Source: Streptomyces fulvoviolaceus (lineage in GTDB: Bacteria > Actinomycetota > Actinomycetes > Streptomycetales > Streptomycetaceae). From it: a stretch of 64,000 nucleotides of DNA. Below the pieces are notes generated by a model. The model did no database searches. It worked only from the letters and a program-made list of their open reading frames with translations, and was not told where the DNA came from. A program made the position numbers and the translations under genes. The stretch is from contig NZ_JOEY01000012.1 in assembly GCF_000718165.1 (NCBI RefSeq), positions 124,001 to 188,000 on the forward strand, written 5' to 3'. Shown piece after piece: positions 16,425 to 23,754 of this stretch. Numbering within the stretch: the stretch's first letter is position 1; each line of letters starts with the position of its first letter.

Positions 16425-17324
16425 ATGCGCGTTTTCGTCACCGGCGCCACCGGCTTCGTCGGTTCCGCCGTCACCCGCGAGCTCCTCGACGCCGGGCACG
16501 AGGTGCTCGGCCTGGCCCGTTCGGACCAGGGCGCGGAGGCCCTGAAGTCCGCCGGAGCGGAGGTGCATCGCGGGGACCTGAACGACCTCGACAGCCTGCG
16601 GCGCGGTGCCGAGGCGGCCGACGGGGTCGCCCACCTGGCGTTCATCCACGACTTCACGAACCTGACCGCCTCCGGCGAGGCCGATCTGCAGGCGATCGAG
16701 GCGATCGGGGACGTACTCGAAGGCTCGGGGAAGCCCTTCGTGGTCACCTCGGGGCTCCTGACCCCGCAGGGACGCGTCGGCACCGAGGAGGACCCGGCCG
16801 ACCCGGCCTCTCCCGCGAAGCACCGGATCGCCTCGGAGATCGCGACGCTCGCGCTGGCCGAACGCGGCGTGCGCTCGTCGGTCCTGCGGCTTCCCCCGAG
16901 CGTGCACGGCGAGGGCGACGCCGGCTTCGTGCCCAGGTTCATCACGATTGCCCGCGACAAGGGTGTCTCGGCCATGGTGGGCGACGGCGCCAACCTCTGG
17001 CCCGCCGTCCACCGGCTCGACGCGGCCCGGCTGTTCCGGCTGGCCCTGGAGTCGGCGCCCGCGGGTGTACGGCTGCACGCGGTCGACGACGAGGGGGTGG
17101 CGTTCCACGAGATCGCCGAGGTCATCGGCCGGCATCTGGACCTGCCGGTCGTCAGCGTGGCGCGCGAGGAGGCGGTGGACCACTTCGGCTGGCTCGGCCA
17201 CTTCGCGCCCTTCGGCCTCCAGGCGTCCAGCGCACTCACCCGGAAGCGGCTGGGCTGGGAGCCCACGCACCCCGCCCTCATCCCCGACCTCGACGCCGGC
17301 CACTACTTCGCCGACCCGGCCTGA
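16425..17324 (+). CDS. Extended SDR family NAD(P)-dependent epimerase/dehydratase-like protein
   Basis: A 299-residue Rossmann protein. The nucleotide-binding motif VTGATGFVGSAVTREL is at residues 5-20, the acidic GDLNDLDS follows near 50, and SGLLTPQGR with a later H-x-x-A-S stands where the active-site S and Y-x3-K normally are; the Tyr of Y-x3-K is replaced (PAKHRIASE), which is usual in this atypical SDR5-like subgroup. It probably reduces or isomerises a small substrate, or acts as a sensor. It is divergent from a LysR regulator, which likely controls it. Weak AAGGAC site 7 nt before the ATG. Confidence 0.82.
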   Translation: MRVFVTGATGFVGSAVTRELLDAGHEVLGLARSDQGAEALKSAGAEVHRGDLNDLDSLRRGAEAADGVAHLAFIHDFTNLTASGEADLQAIEAIGDVLEGSGKPFVVTSGLLTPQGRVGTEEDPADPASPAKHRIASEIATLALAERGVRSSVLRLPPSVHGEGDAGFVPRFITIARDKGVSAMVGDGANLWPAVHRLDAARLFRLALESAPAGVRLHAVDDEGVAFHEIAEVIGRHLDLPVVSVAREEAVDHFGWLGHFAPFGLQASSALTRKRLGWEPTHPALIPDLDAGHYFADPA

Positions 17325-17325
17325 C

Positions 17326-18117
17326 CTACTTCGCCGCCCCCCACGCCTCCACCAACTCCCGTACGCCGGCGAAGCGTTCGCCCGGTTCGGCGCGGGTGGC
17401 CCGTGCGAGGACCGCCAGCTGTGCGGCCGTACCGCGGAAGGCGTCCTCGTTCTCGCCGGCGTCCAGGAGGAGACAGGCGGTGCGGCCGAGGACGTGGACC
17501 GTGGTGCGGATGTCGATGACCGCGCCGCGCCGCCATTCCTCCGGGGCCATGAAACGGCGGGAGCCGGGGAGGCGGTCCTCGGCCAGGACGAAGGGGCCGG
17601 GGCGGTAGTCGTCGAGGTCGATCAGATGGAGCTCATCGCCCTCGAAGTCGTACAGGAGGGCACCGTCGTAGAAGTCCACGGCGATCTGGCCCGCGGCCTC
17701 GACCGCGAGATGGGCGTCCAGGATGCGGTCCAGGGCGCGGAGGATGCGGGGGACGGGGAGGGCGCGGAAGCGGGAGCGGTTTCCACCGGTGCAGAGGTTC
17801 TCCCCCTCGTGCCACGGCATCACCGCCGCCGTACGGCCGCCCGCCGCGGCGAACCGGTGCAGCTGCGGGACGATCACCGGGTGCCGGACGACCCGGTGGA
17901 AGGCCCAGGCACGGTCGAGCGAGCACTGGGCCCGGTCGTTCGTCGCCTCCTTGACGAACCAGCGTGTGCCGTCCGGGAGTTGGACCCCGTACGAGAAACA
18001 CCCCGAGTCCTGTTTGCGAAAGCCACGGAACACCTCGCCGACCGTGCGGAGGTAGGGCTCGACCGCGGGGACCTTCTCAACGTCCAGCAGGGGGTGGGGA
18101 GTCATGGGGTTCAGCAT
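17326..18117 (-). CDS. Kinase-fold protein with altered catalytic motifs
   Basis: A 263-residue protein with a protein-kinase-like fold. A glycine-loop region and the VAIK-type lysine are seen as GVQLPDGTRWFVKEA near residue 50. The catalytic segment reads HLAVEAAGQIAVDFYDGALL rather than HRDxxxxN, and the DFG position is IDLDDY. PEEW (MAPEEWRRGA) resembles the kinase APE motif. It may phosphorylate a small molecule or protein, or be a pseudokinase. It is convergent with, and almost touches, the SDR gene. The ATG at 18117 has a GGGGAG site; MTPHPLL 12 nt later is an alternative start. Confidence 0.65.
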   Translation of the reverse strand: MLNPMTPHPLLDVEKVPAVEPYLRTVGEVFRGFRKQDSGCFSYGVQLPDGTRWFVKEATNDRAQCSLDRAWAFHRVVRHPVIVPQLHRFAAAGGRTAAVMPWHEGENLCTGGNRSRFRALPVPRILRALDRILDAHLAVEAAGQIAVDFYDGALLYDFEGDELHLIDLDDYRPGPFVLAEDRLPGSRRFMAPEEWRRGAVIDIRTTVHVLGRTACLLLDAGENEDAFRGTAAQLAVLARATRAEPGERFAGVRELVEAWGAAK

Positions 18118-18251
18118 GCTCCCCGGCCTGGGCCCCGGCCGACGATCCGGCCCGCGCGACCCTCGCCCGTCTCACCCTCGAGGCCCGCCCTCTCGGGCAC
18201 AAGAGGCGTATTGTCACAATATGAGCCCTTCGTGAGACTGGGAGGCTCGTC

Positions 18252-18518
18252 ATGCGGTCCCGGCGGATCCCTCGGTGGCGGCTGCTGACCTGGGTGATCC
18301 TCGCGTTCAACCTGGCCATGCTGCTGTGGCTGGTGATCGCGCTCGCCGCGACGCGCGAGGAGTGCGTCGGGCAACTCTGCCGCGACGCCAACGACCCGGA
18401 CTCCGCAATCGGCGCCTGGCTCGTGATCTTCTTCTGGGTGGCGGGAGCGGTGCTGCTGGGGGTCGCGTGGCTGGTCAGCCATCGCACGGAGCAGCGGCCT
18501 CGAAGACGCCCGAGGTGA
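18252..18518 (+). CDS. Small two-TM protein, first of a tandem pair
   Basis: An 88-residue protein with a basic N-terminus, membrane segments at about 11-32 (LLTWVILAFNLAMLLWLVIA) and 57-78, and between them an extracytoplasmic loop with two cysteines (ECVGQLCRDANDPDSAIGA). The loop may form a disulfide. The GGGAGGCTCGTC leader before the ATG recurs almost unchanged before the next gene. It is a paralogue of that gene. Function unknown. Confidence 0.75.
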   Translation: MRSRRIPRWRLLTWVILAFNLAMLLWLVIALAATREECVGQLCRDANDPDSAIGAWLVIFFWVAGAVLLGVAWLVSHRTEQRPRRRPR

Positions 18519-18529
18519 GGAGGCTCGTC

Positions 18530-18871
18530 ATGTCCGGCCACCAGCATCAGGGATGGTCACGACCTCCACCCGTCCGGCCGGCCTCCCGGCACCGGCGATT
18601 CCCTCGCCGGCGCCCGCTGACCTGGGTGATCCTGGCGTTCAACCTGCTGATGCTGGTGTGGCTCGTCATCGGAGTCAACGCCGCCTCCGACTCCGGCGAG
18701 AACTGCGCCGACGAGCTGTGCCGGGACGCCAATGACGTCGGCACGGCCATCGGAGCCGGAGTCGTCCTCTTCATCTGGATGGCCGGAGCCGTGATCCTGG
18801 GCGTGATCTGGCTGGTCACCCGTCCGTCGTCCGGGCGAGCCGCCCGGCGACGACCGCCTCAGCGCTGGTGA
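18530..18871 (+). CDS. Small two-TM protein, second of a tandem pair
   Basis: A 113-residue paralogue of the preceding gene, which starts 11 nt before it. It has a longer basic N-terminal tail, then the same PLTWVILAFNLLMLVWLVIG segment, a loop with ENCADELCRDANDVGTAIGA (conserved C-x4-LCRDAND), and a second membrane segment with the shared AGAV-LGV-WLV pattern. The ribosome-site stretch GAGGAGGCTCGTC matches its twin, which points to gene duplication. Function unknown. Confidence 0.75.
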   Translation: MSGHQHQGWSRPPPVRPASRHRRFPRRRPLTWVILAFNLLMLVWLVIGVNAASDSGENCADELCRDANDVGTAIGAGVVLFIWMAGAVILGVIWLVTRPSSGRAARRRPPQRW

Positions 18872-18874
18872 CTC

Positions 18875-19930
18875 TCAGGACGACGCCCGCTCCACCAGTT
18901 CCGTGGCCAACACCATCTGGCGTCGCTCCAGCCCCCTCGACACCGCCGGGCGGCGGTCCGCGATCTCGGTGAGGAGGAGGTCGATCATGCGGCGGCCCAT
19001 CTCCTCGATGGGCTGGCGGACGCTGGTGAGGGGTGGGTCCATATGGCGGGCGATGGCCGAGTCGTCGTAGCCGACCAGCGCCACGTCGTCGGGGATACGG
19101 CGGCCCTCCTCGCGCAGGACCTGGCGGGCGCCGCCCGCCATGACGTCCGAGCCGGCGAAGACCGCGTCCAGGTCGGGGCGGCGGGCCAGCAGCTCGGTCA
19201 TCGCGCGGCGGCCGCCGTCCTCGGTGAAGTCGCCGGGTTCGATGAGCCGTTCGTCCACCTCGTGGCCCGCGTCGAGCAGGGCGTGGCGGTAGCCGTCGAC
19301 GCGTCGCTGAGCGCCGTACACGTCGAGGCGGCCGGTGATGTGGGCGACGTGGCGGCAGCCCCGGGCCAGCAGGTGTTCGACCGCCGAGCGGGCGCCGCCG
19401 TAGTTGTCGGAGTCGACGGATGGGAGCGTTTCCGCGGCCGAGCGGGGGCCGCTGATCACGGCCGGGATCTCCAGCTGGGCCAGCAGATCCGGCAGCGGGT
19501 CGTCCGCGTGGACCGAGACCAGCAGGACGCCGTCCACCCGGTGGGCCGCCAAGTACTGGGCCAGCCGCCGCCGTTCGCGGTCGCTACCCGCGAAGATCAG
19601 CAGCAGCTGCATCTCGGTGTCCGACAGCTCCGCCCCGACACCCTTGAGCATGTCCGAGAAGTACGGTTCCGCGAAGAACCGGGTCTCCGGCTCGGGCACG
19701 ACGAGGGCGATCGCGTCCGTGCGGTTGGCGGCGAGGGCGCGGGCGGCCGTGTTGGGGACGTAACCGAGCTCCGCCACCGCCGCCTCGACGGCCGCGCGGG
19801 TCGCGTCGCTGACCCGGGGCGAGCCGTTGATCACCCGGGAGACCGTGCCGCGGCCGACGCCTGCACGGGCCGCCACCTCTTCGAGGGTGGGCCGACCACC
19901 ACTTCGGCCCCGCGCTCCGTGGCTTGCCAT
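18875..19930 (-). CDS. cebR: LacI-family cellobiose/cellotriose repressor CebR
   Basis: A 351-residue LacI/GalR repressor. The N-terminal HTH and hinge (TLEEVAARAGVGRGTVSRVI, then RALAANRTDAIALVVPEPE) and a periplasmic-binding-like effector domain are complete. CebR represses the divergent cebEFG-bglC genes and is released by cello-oligosaccharides; the operator TGGGAGCGCTCCCA, found here twice, is its known target. The ATG has an AAGGCGGAG site. The gene order cebR-cebEFG-bglC is the one described in Streptomyces, which makes the assignment firm. Confidence 0.93.
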   Translation of the reverse strand: MASHGARGRSGGRPTLEEVAARAGVGRGTVSRVINGSPRVSDATRAAVEAAVAELGYVPNTAARALAANRTDAIALVVPEPETRFFAEPYFSDMLKGVGAELSDTEMQLLLIFAGSDRERRRLAQYLAAHRVDGVLLVSVHADDPLPDLLAQLEIPAVISGPRSAAETLPSVDSDNYGGARSAVEHLLARGCRHVAHITGRLDVYGAQRRVDGYRHALLDAGHEVDERLIEPGDFTEDGGRRAMTELLARRPDLDAVFAGSDVMAGGARQVLREEGRRIPDDVALVGYDDSAIARHMDPPLTSVRQPIEEMGRRMIDLLLTEIADRRPAVSRGLERRQMVLATELVERASS

Positions 19931-20009
19931 GGGCTCCGCCTTCCCGCCGTGTTCTCTGGGCTGGCCTGGAATTTAACAGTCCCGCCTGTTCCCGTGACCG
20001 TCGCGGGGG

Positions 20010-20109
20010 CTGCCGCCCCCACACCCCCGCTTTCGGCCTGAACGGCCTCGTCCTCAAGCTCCCCCACTCTCGGCTTCGCTCGAGCGGGGGGACCCCCACG
20101 ACGGGCTGA
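20010..20109 (+). repeat. Copy of the adpA-orn repeat, interrupted by a second repeat
   Basis: 20010-20058 repeats the stretch at 14315-14363 almost exactly (shared blocks CGGCCTGAACGGCCTCGTCC and CCGCCCCCA), and 20100-20109 resumes with GACGGGCTGA. Between them the expected ACGCCG is replaced by a 41-base second repeat (20059-20099). It lies between cebR and cebE, on the cebR-proximal side of the operator. Confidence 0.8.
20059..20099 (+). repeat. 40-bp palindromic repeat, copy 1 (intergenic)
   Basis: Begins CTCCCCCACTCTCGGCTTCG and ends CTCGAGCGGGGGGACCCCCA. The arms CCCCC-(A)C-TC...GAGCGGGGGG can pair, so it is a small mobile-looking hairpin. It is 39/40 identical to copy 2 at 20353-20392 inside cebE, and is nested in another repeat. 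Confidence 0.85.
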
Positions 20110-20207
20110 AGTGGGTCCAGTTAACGGCCTCATAACTGAACGCATCTCTCCGCGTCGACGCCCTTGACACCCTCGCTCCGACCGACGAACCTTCAACACA
20201 TCACGAG

Positions 20208-20221
20208 TGGGAGCGCTCCCA
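20208..20221. promoter_or_regulatory. CebR operator upstream of cebE
   Basis: A perfect 14-bp palindrome TGGGAGCGCTCCCA, identical to the known CebR-binding site. It lies 117-130 nt upstream of cebE. A TTGACA at 20164-20169 followed 17 nt later by GAACCT is a possible core promoter just before it, so bound CebR would block the start of cebE transcription. Confidence 0.92.
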
Positions 20222-20337
20222 CGGTACCTGACACATAAATATCCCGCACGTTCCCCGCCCGAGCCGCAGCGAGAACTAACGGGCCCAACAATGCAGTTGG
20301 CCGGGGGGTCGGCACGTCAGGGCAACAGGAGGACGCA

Positions 20338-21693
20338 ATGCGAGCACGTACCCTCCCCCACTCTCGACTTCGCTCGAGCGGGGGGACCCCCATCGCCCGC
20401 AGGGTGGTGGTCCTCGCGGCCGTCGCGTCGCTGGGCGCCGGGCTGCTGGCCGGCTGTGCCGACGACGGCGGCGACGATCCCTCAGGGTCGTCGTCCGAGG
20501 GCGGCGGCGGCAAGACCAAGATCACACTCGGCCTCTTCGGCACCGCCGGCTTCGAGGAGTCCGGCCTGTACAAGGAGTACGAGAAGCTCCACCCGGACAT
20601 CGACATCCAGCAGACGGTCGTAGAGCGGAACGAGAACTACTACCCGGCGCTCGTCAACCACCTCACCACCAACAGTGGCCTCCAGGACATCCAGATGGTC
20701 GAGGTCGGCAACATCGCCGAGGTCGTCGAGACCCAGTCGTCCAAGCTGCTCGACCTGTCGAAGTACGGCAAGGAGAGCGACTACCTCGACTGGAAGTGGA
20801 AGCAGGCCACCACCACGGACGGCCAGACCATCGGTCTCGGCACCGACGTCGGCCCCATGGCCATCTGCTACCGCAAGGACATGTTCGAGGCCGCCGGGCT
20901 GCCCACCGACCGCGAAGAGGTCGGCAAGCTGTGGGCCGGCAGCTGGGACAAGTTCGTCGACGTCGGCAAGCAGTACAAGGAGAAGGGCGCCAAGGGCACC
21001 ACCTTCCTGGACTCCCCCGGCGGTCTGATCCAGGCGATCCTCAGCGGTGAGAAGGACCGGTTCTACAACGCCTCCGGCGACGTCATCTACAAGACGAACC
21101 CGGCCGTGAAGTCCGCCTTCGACCTCACCGCGCAGGCCGCCGAGGACGGGCTGATCGGCAACCAGACGCAGTTCCAGCCCGCCTGGGACACGACGATCGC
21201 CAACAGCAAGTTCGCCGCGATGTCCTGCCCGCCGTGGATGCTCGGCTACATCAAGGGCAAGTCGAAGGAGGACGCGGCCGGCAAGTGGGACATCGCCCAG
21301 GCCCCCAAGTCCGGCAACTGGGGCGGCTCCTTCCTGGCCGTGCCGAAGTCCGGCAAGAACACGGAGGAGGCGGCGAAGCTGGCCGCCTGGCTGACCGCAC
21401 CCGAGCAGCAGGCCAAGCTCTTCGCCGTACAGGGCAGCTTCCCGAGCACCCCGGCCGCGTACGAGTCGACCGAGGTGACGAGCGCGAAGAACGACATGAC
21501 CGGTGACGCGCCGATCGGCACGATCTTCGCGGAGGCCGCCGAGAACATCCCGGTCCAGACGATCGGCCCGAAGGACCAGATCATCCAGCAGGGTCTCACC
21601 GACAACGGCGTGATCCTGGTGACCCAGGGCAAGTCCGCCAAGGAGGCCTGGGACACGGCGACCAAGACCATCGACAACAACCTGGACCAGTGA
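20338..21693 (+). CDS. cebE: Cellobiose/cellotriose-binding lipoprotein CebE
   Basis: A 451-residue extracellular solute-binding lipoprotein (family 1) of the CebEFG importer. A signal peptide with lipobox LLAGC (Cys near residue 41) anchors it to the membrane; a Gly/Ser linker leads into the binding domain (KTKITLGLFGTAGFEESGLY). The importer is energised in Streptomyces by a shared ATPase (MsiK) not present here. Strong ribosome site AGGAGG 5 nt before the ATG. The signal-peptide n-region is odd: residues 6-18 (LPHSRLRSSGGTP) are encoded by a dispersed 40-bp repeat (20353-20392); without it MRART joins directly to IARRVVVLAAVA, a normal n-region. Confidence 0.95.
   Translation: MRARTLPHSRLRSSGGTPIARRVVVLAAVASLGAGLLAGCADDGGDDPSGSSSEGGGGKTKITLGLFGTAGFEESGLYKEYEKLHPDIDIQQTVVERNENYYPALVNHLTTNSGLQDIQMVEVGNIAEVVETQSSKLLDLSKYGKESDYLDWKWKQATTTDGQTIGLGTDVGPMAICYRKDMFEAAGLPTDREEVGKLWAGSWDKFVDVGKQYKEKGAKGTTFLDSPGGLIQAILSGEKDRFYNASGDVIYKTNPAVKSAFDLTAQAAEDGLIGNQTQFQPAWDTTIANSKFAAMSCPPWMLGYIKGKSKEDAAGKWDIAQAPKSGNWGGSFLAVPKSGKNTEEAAKLAAWLTAPEQQAKLFAVQGSFPSTPAAYESTEVTSAKNDMTGDAPIGTIFAEAAENIPVQTIGPKDQIIQQGLTDNGVILVTQGKSAKEAWDTATKTIDNNLDQ
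20353..20392 (+). repeat. 40-bp palindromic repeat, copy 2, within cebE codons
   Basis: 39/40 identical to 20059-20099 (one G-to-A change in CTCGACTTCG). It adds about 13 in-frame codons to the cebE signal peptide without a stop. It therefore looks like a repeat insertion tolerated because it keeps the frame and adds positive charge upstream of the hydrophobic core. Confidence 0.85.
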
Positions 21694-21698
21694 CCCGT

Positions 21699-22718
21699 AT
21701 GAGCACTGGGCACGACACCGCCGCCGCGCCCCCCGCCAAGGAGGGGGGCGCGGCCCCGGGCCGCCCGCCCGCAGACGGCGCGCCCACCGAGGCGGACCAG
21801 CGCCGCCGGGCCCGGCTGTCCCGCCGCTGGCAGCGGGACATGCGCTGGAGCCCGTACGCCTTCGTCTCACCGTTCTTCCTGCTGTTCCTCGCGTTCGGCC
21901 TGTTCCCGCTGATCTACACCGGCTGGGCCTCGCTGCACACGGTGGAGCTGACGGCGCCCACCGACATGAGCTGGGTGGGACTGCGCAACTACACGCGGAT
22001 CTTCGACGACGACTTCTTCTGGAACGCGGCGAAGAACACGCTGACCATCGGGATCATCTCGACGGTCCCGCAGCTGCTGATGGCGATGGGCCTGGCCCAC
22101 ATCCTCAACTACAAGCTGCGCGCGTCGACCTTCTACCGGGTCGCGATGCTCGCCCCGTACGCGACGTCGATCGCCGCCGCCTCGCTCGTCTTCGTCCTGC
22201 TCTTCGGCCGTGACTACGGCATGATCAACTGGGCGCTGAACATGGTCGGCATCGACAACATCGACTGGCAGAACGACAAGTGGCCCTCGCAGTTCGCGGT
22301 GTCCTCGATCGTCATCTGGCGCTGGACCGGCTACAACGCGCTGATCTACCTGGCCGCGATGCAGGCGATCCCGCAGGACCTGTACGAGTCGGCGGCGCTC
22401 GACGGGGCCAACCGCTGGCGGCAGTTCATCCACGTGACGCTGCCGTCGCTGCGGCCGACGATCCTGTTCACGGTGGTCGTCTCGACCATCGGCGCCTCCC
22501 AAGTCTTCGGTGAGCCCCTGCTGTTCGACGCGAACAAGGGCGCGTCCGGCGGCTCCCAGCACCAGTTCCAGACGCTCGGCCTGTATCTGTACGAGCAGGG
22601 CTGGGTGAACCAGCACCTGGGCCGCGCCTCCGCGATCGCCTGGACGATGTTCCTGATCCTCATCGTCATCGGGATCGTCAACTACGTCATCTCGCGCCGG
22701 CTGCGCGCCAGTAGTTAG
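21699..22718 (+). CDS. cebF: Cellobiose ABC permease CebF
   Basis: A 339-residue MalF-type inner-membrane permease. After a Pro/Ala-rich cytoplasmic N-terminus there are six membrane segments, the first being YAFVSPFFLLFLAFGLFPLI. The EAA loop that docks the ATPase is visible near residue 230 (ESAALDGANRWRQFIHVTLP). With CebG it forms the channel for cellobiose/cellotriose. The ATG at 21699 lies 5 nt after the cebE stop; a GTG at 21690 overlapping that stop is equally possible. No strong ribosome site is seen, which favours translational coupling with cebE. Confidence 0.92.
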   Translation: MSTGHDTAAAPPAKEGGAAPGRPPADGAPTEADQRRRARLSRRWQRDMRWSPYAFVSPFFLLFLAFGLFPLIYTGWASLHTVELTAPTDMSWVGLRNYTRIFDDDFFWNAAKNTLTIGIISTVPQLLMAMGLAHILNYKLRASTFYRVAMLAPYATSIAAASLVFVLLFGRDYGMINWALNMVGIDNIDWQNDKWPSQFAVSSIVIWRWTGYNALIYLAAMQAIPQDLYESAALDGANRWRQFIHVTLPSLRPTILFTVVVSTIGASQVFGEPLLFDANKGASGGSQHQFQTLGLYLYEQGWVNQHLGRASAIAWTMFLILIVIGIVNYVISRRLRASS

Positions 22719-22729
22719 GAGAACCGGCC

Positions 22730-23632
22730 GTGACGACGACACTGACCCCTCCGACCCCTCCGGACCACAAACAGGGGCGCGTACGACGCCCCAAAGCCGC
22801 CCGCGCGGGCGGCACCCTGCACGCCGGACCGATCGCGTACCTCATCCTCGCCCTGTTCACCATCGGCTCGCTGTTCCCGCTGGTGTGGACGGCGATCGCC
22901 GCCTCGCGCGACAACCAGCGGCTCGCCGAGACCCCGCCGCCGTTCTGGTTCGGCTCGGGCCTGTTCGACAAGCTCGAGATCGCCTGGACCGACGCCAATC
23001 TGGGCGAGGCGTTCATCAACACCACGTTCGTGGCGGGCGTTTCGGCGATCACCATCGTCGTGCTGTCGACGATCGCCGGGTTCGCCTTCGCCAAGCTGCG
23101 CTTCAAGGGCCGTAACGCCATGATGCTGATCGTGATCGGCACGATGATGGTGCCGCCGCAGCTCAGCATCATTCCGCTGTACATGATGGTCGCCAAGCTC
23201 GACTGGTCCGACCAGCTCCAGGCGGTGATCCTGCCCTCGCTGGTCAGCGCGTTCGGGGTGTTCTTCATGCGGCAGTACCTGATCCAGGCGCTGCCGGACG
23301 AGCTGATCGAGGCGGCCCGGGTGGACGGCGCGAGCAGCTGGCGCGTGATCTGGCACATCGTGTTCCCGGCGGCCCGCCCCGCGATGGCGGTCCTCGGCAT
23401 GCTGATGTTCGTGCAGACGTGGAACGACTTCCTGTGGCCGTTCCTGGTGCTGACCCAGAACGGCAACCCGACCGTGCAGGTCGCGGTCGCGGGCCTGGGC
23501 CGCGGCTACACGCCCGACCAGTCCCTGATCATGGCGGGCGCGCTGCTCGGCACGCTGCCGCTGCTCGTCGTCTTCGCGATCTTCGGCAAGCAGATCGTGG
23601 GCGGCATCATGCAGGGCGCCGTGAAGGGCTGA
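22730..23632 (+). CDS. cebG: Cellobiose ABC permease CebG
   Basis: A 300-residue MalG-type permease with six membrane segments and the EAA loop near residue 200 ([20 protein letters not shown]). It pairs with CebF. GTG start with a TAGGAGAA site 7 nt upstream; 11 nt separate it from cebF. A GC hairpin with T-run (23649-23681) follows, so bglC is probably transcribed partly or wholly from its own promoter. Confidence 0.93.
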   Translation: MTTTLTPPTPPDHKQGRVRRPKAARAGGTLHAGPIAYLILALFTIGSLFPLVWTAIAASRDNQRLAETPPPFWFGSGLFDKLEIAWTDANLGEAFINTTFVAGVSAITIVVLSTIAGFAFAKLRFKGRNAMMLIVIGTMMVPPQLSIIPLYMMVAKLDWSDQLQAVILPSLVSAFGVFFMRQYLIQALPDELIEAARVDGASSWRVIWHIVFPAARPAMAVLGMLMFVQTWNDFLWPFLVLTQNGNPTVQVAVAGLGRGYTPDQSLIMAGALLGTLPLLVVFAIFGKQIVGGIMQGAVKG

Positions 23633-23648
23633 CCTCCTGCTTTCCCCG

Positions 23649-23681
23649 GGGGGCCGGGTCACCGCCGCCTCGGCCCCCTTT
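23649..23681 (+). terminator. Terminator after cebG
   Basis: An 8-bp stem GGGGGCCG (23649-23656) with CGGCCCCC (23671-23678), a 14-nt loop and TTT. It is moderate in strength and leaves a separate promoter region of about 70 nt for bglC. Confidence 0.6.
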
Positions 23682-23740
23682 CTCTCCTCTCCTCCCTCGC
23701 CCCATCCCCCCATCCAGCCGTCGGTCTATACGACCTCCAA

Positions 23741-23754
23741 TGGGAGCGCTTCCA
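23741..23754. promoter_or_regulatory. CebR operator overlapping the bglC ribosome site and start codon
   Basis: TGGGAGCGCTTCCA, one mismatch from the perfect operator at 20208. Its last base is the A of the bglC ATG and its GGGAG is the only ribosome-site-like sequence before that ATG. So the same 14 bases serve as operator in DNA and as translation start signal in RNA. Confidence 0.85.
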
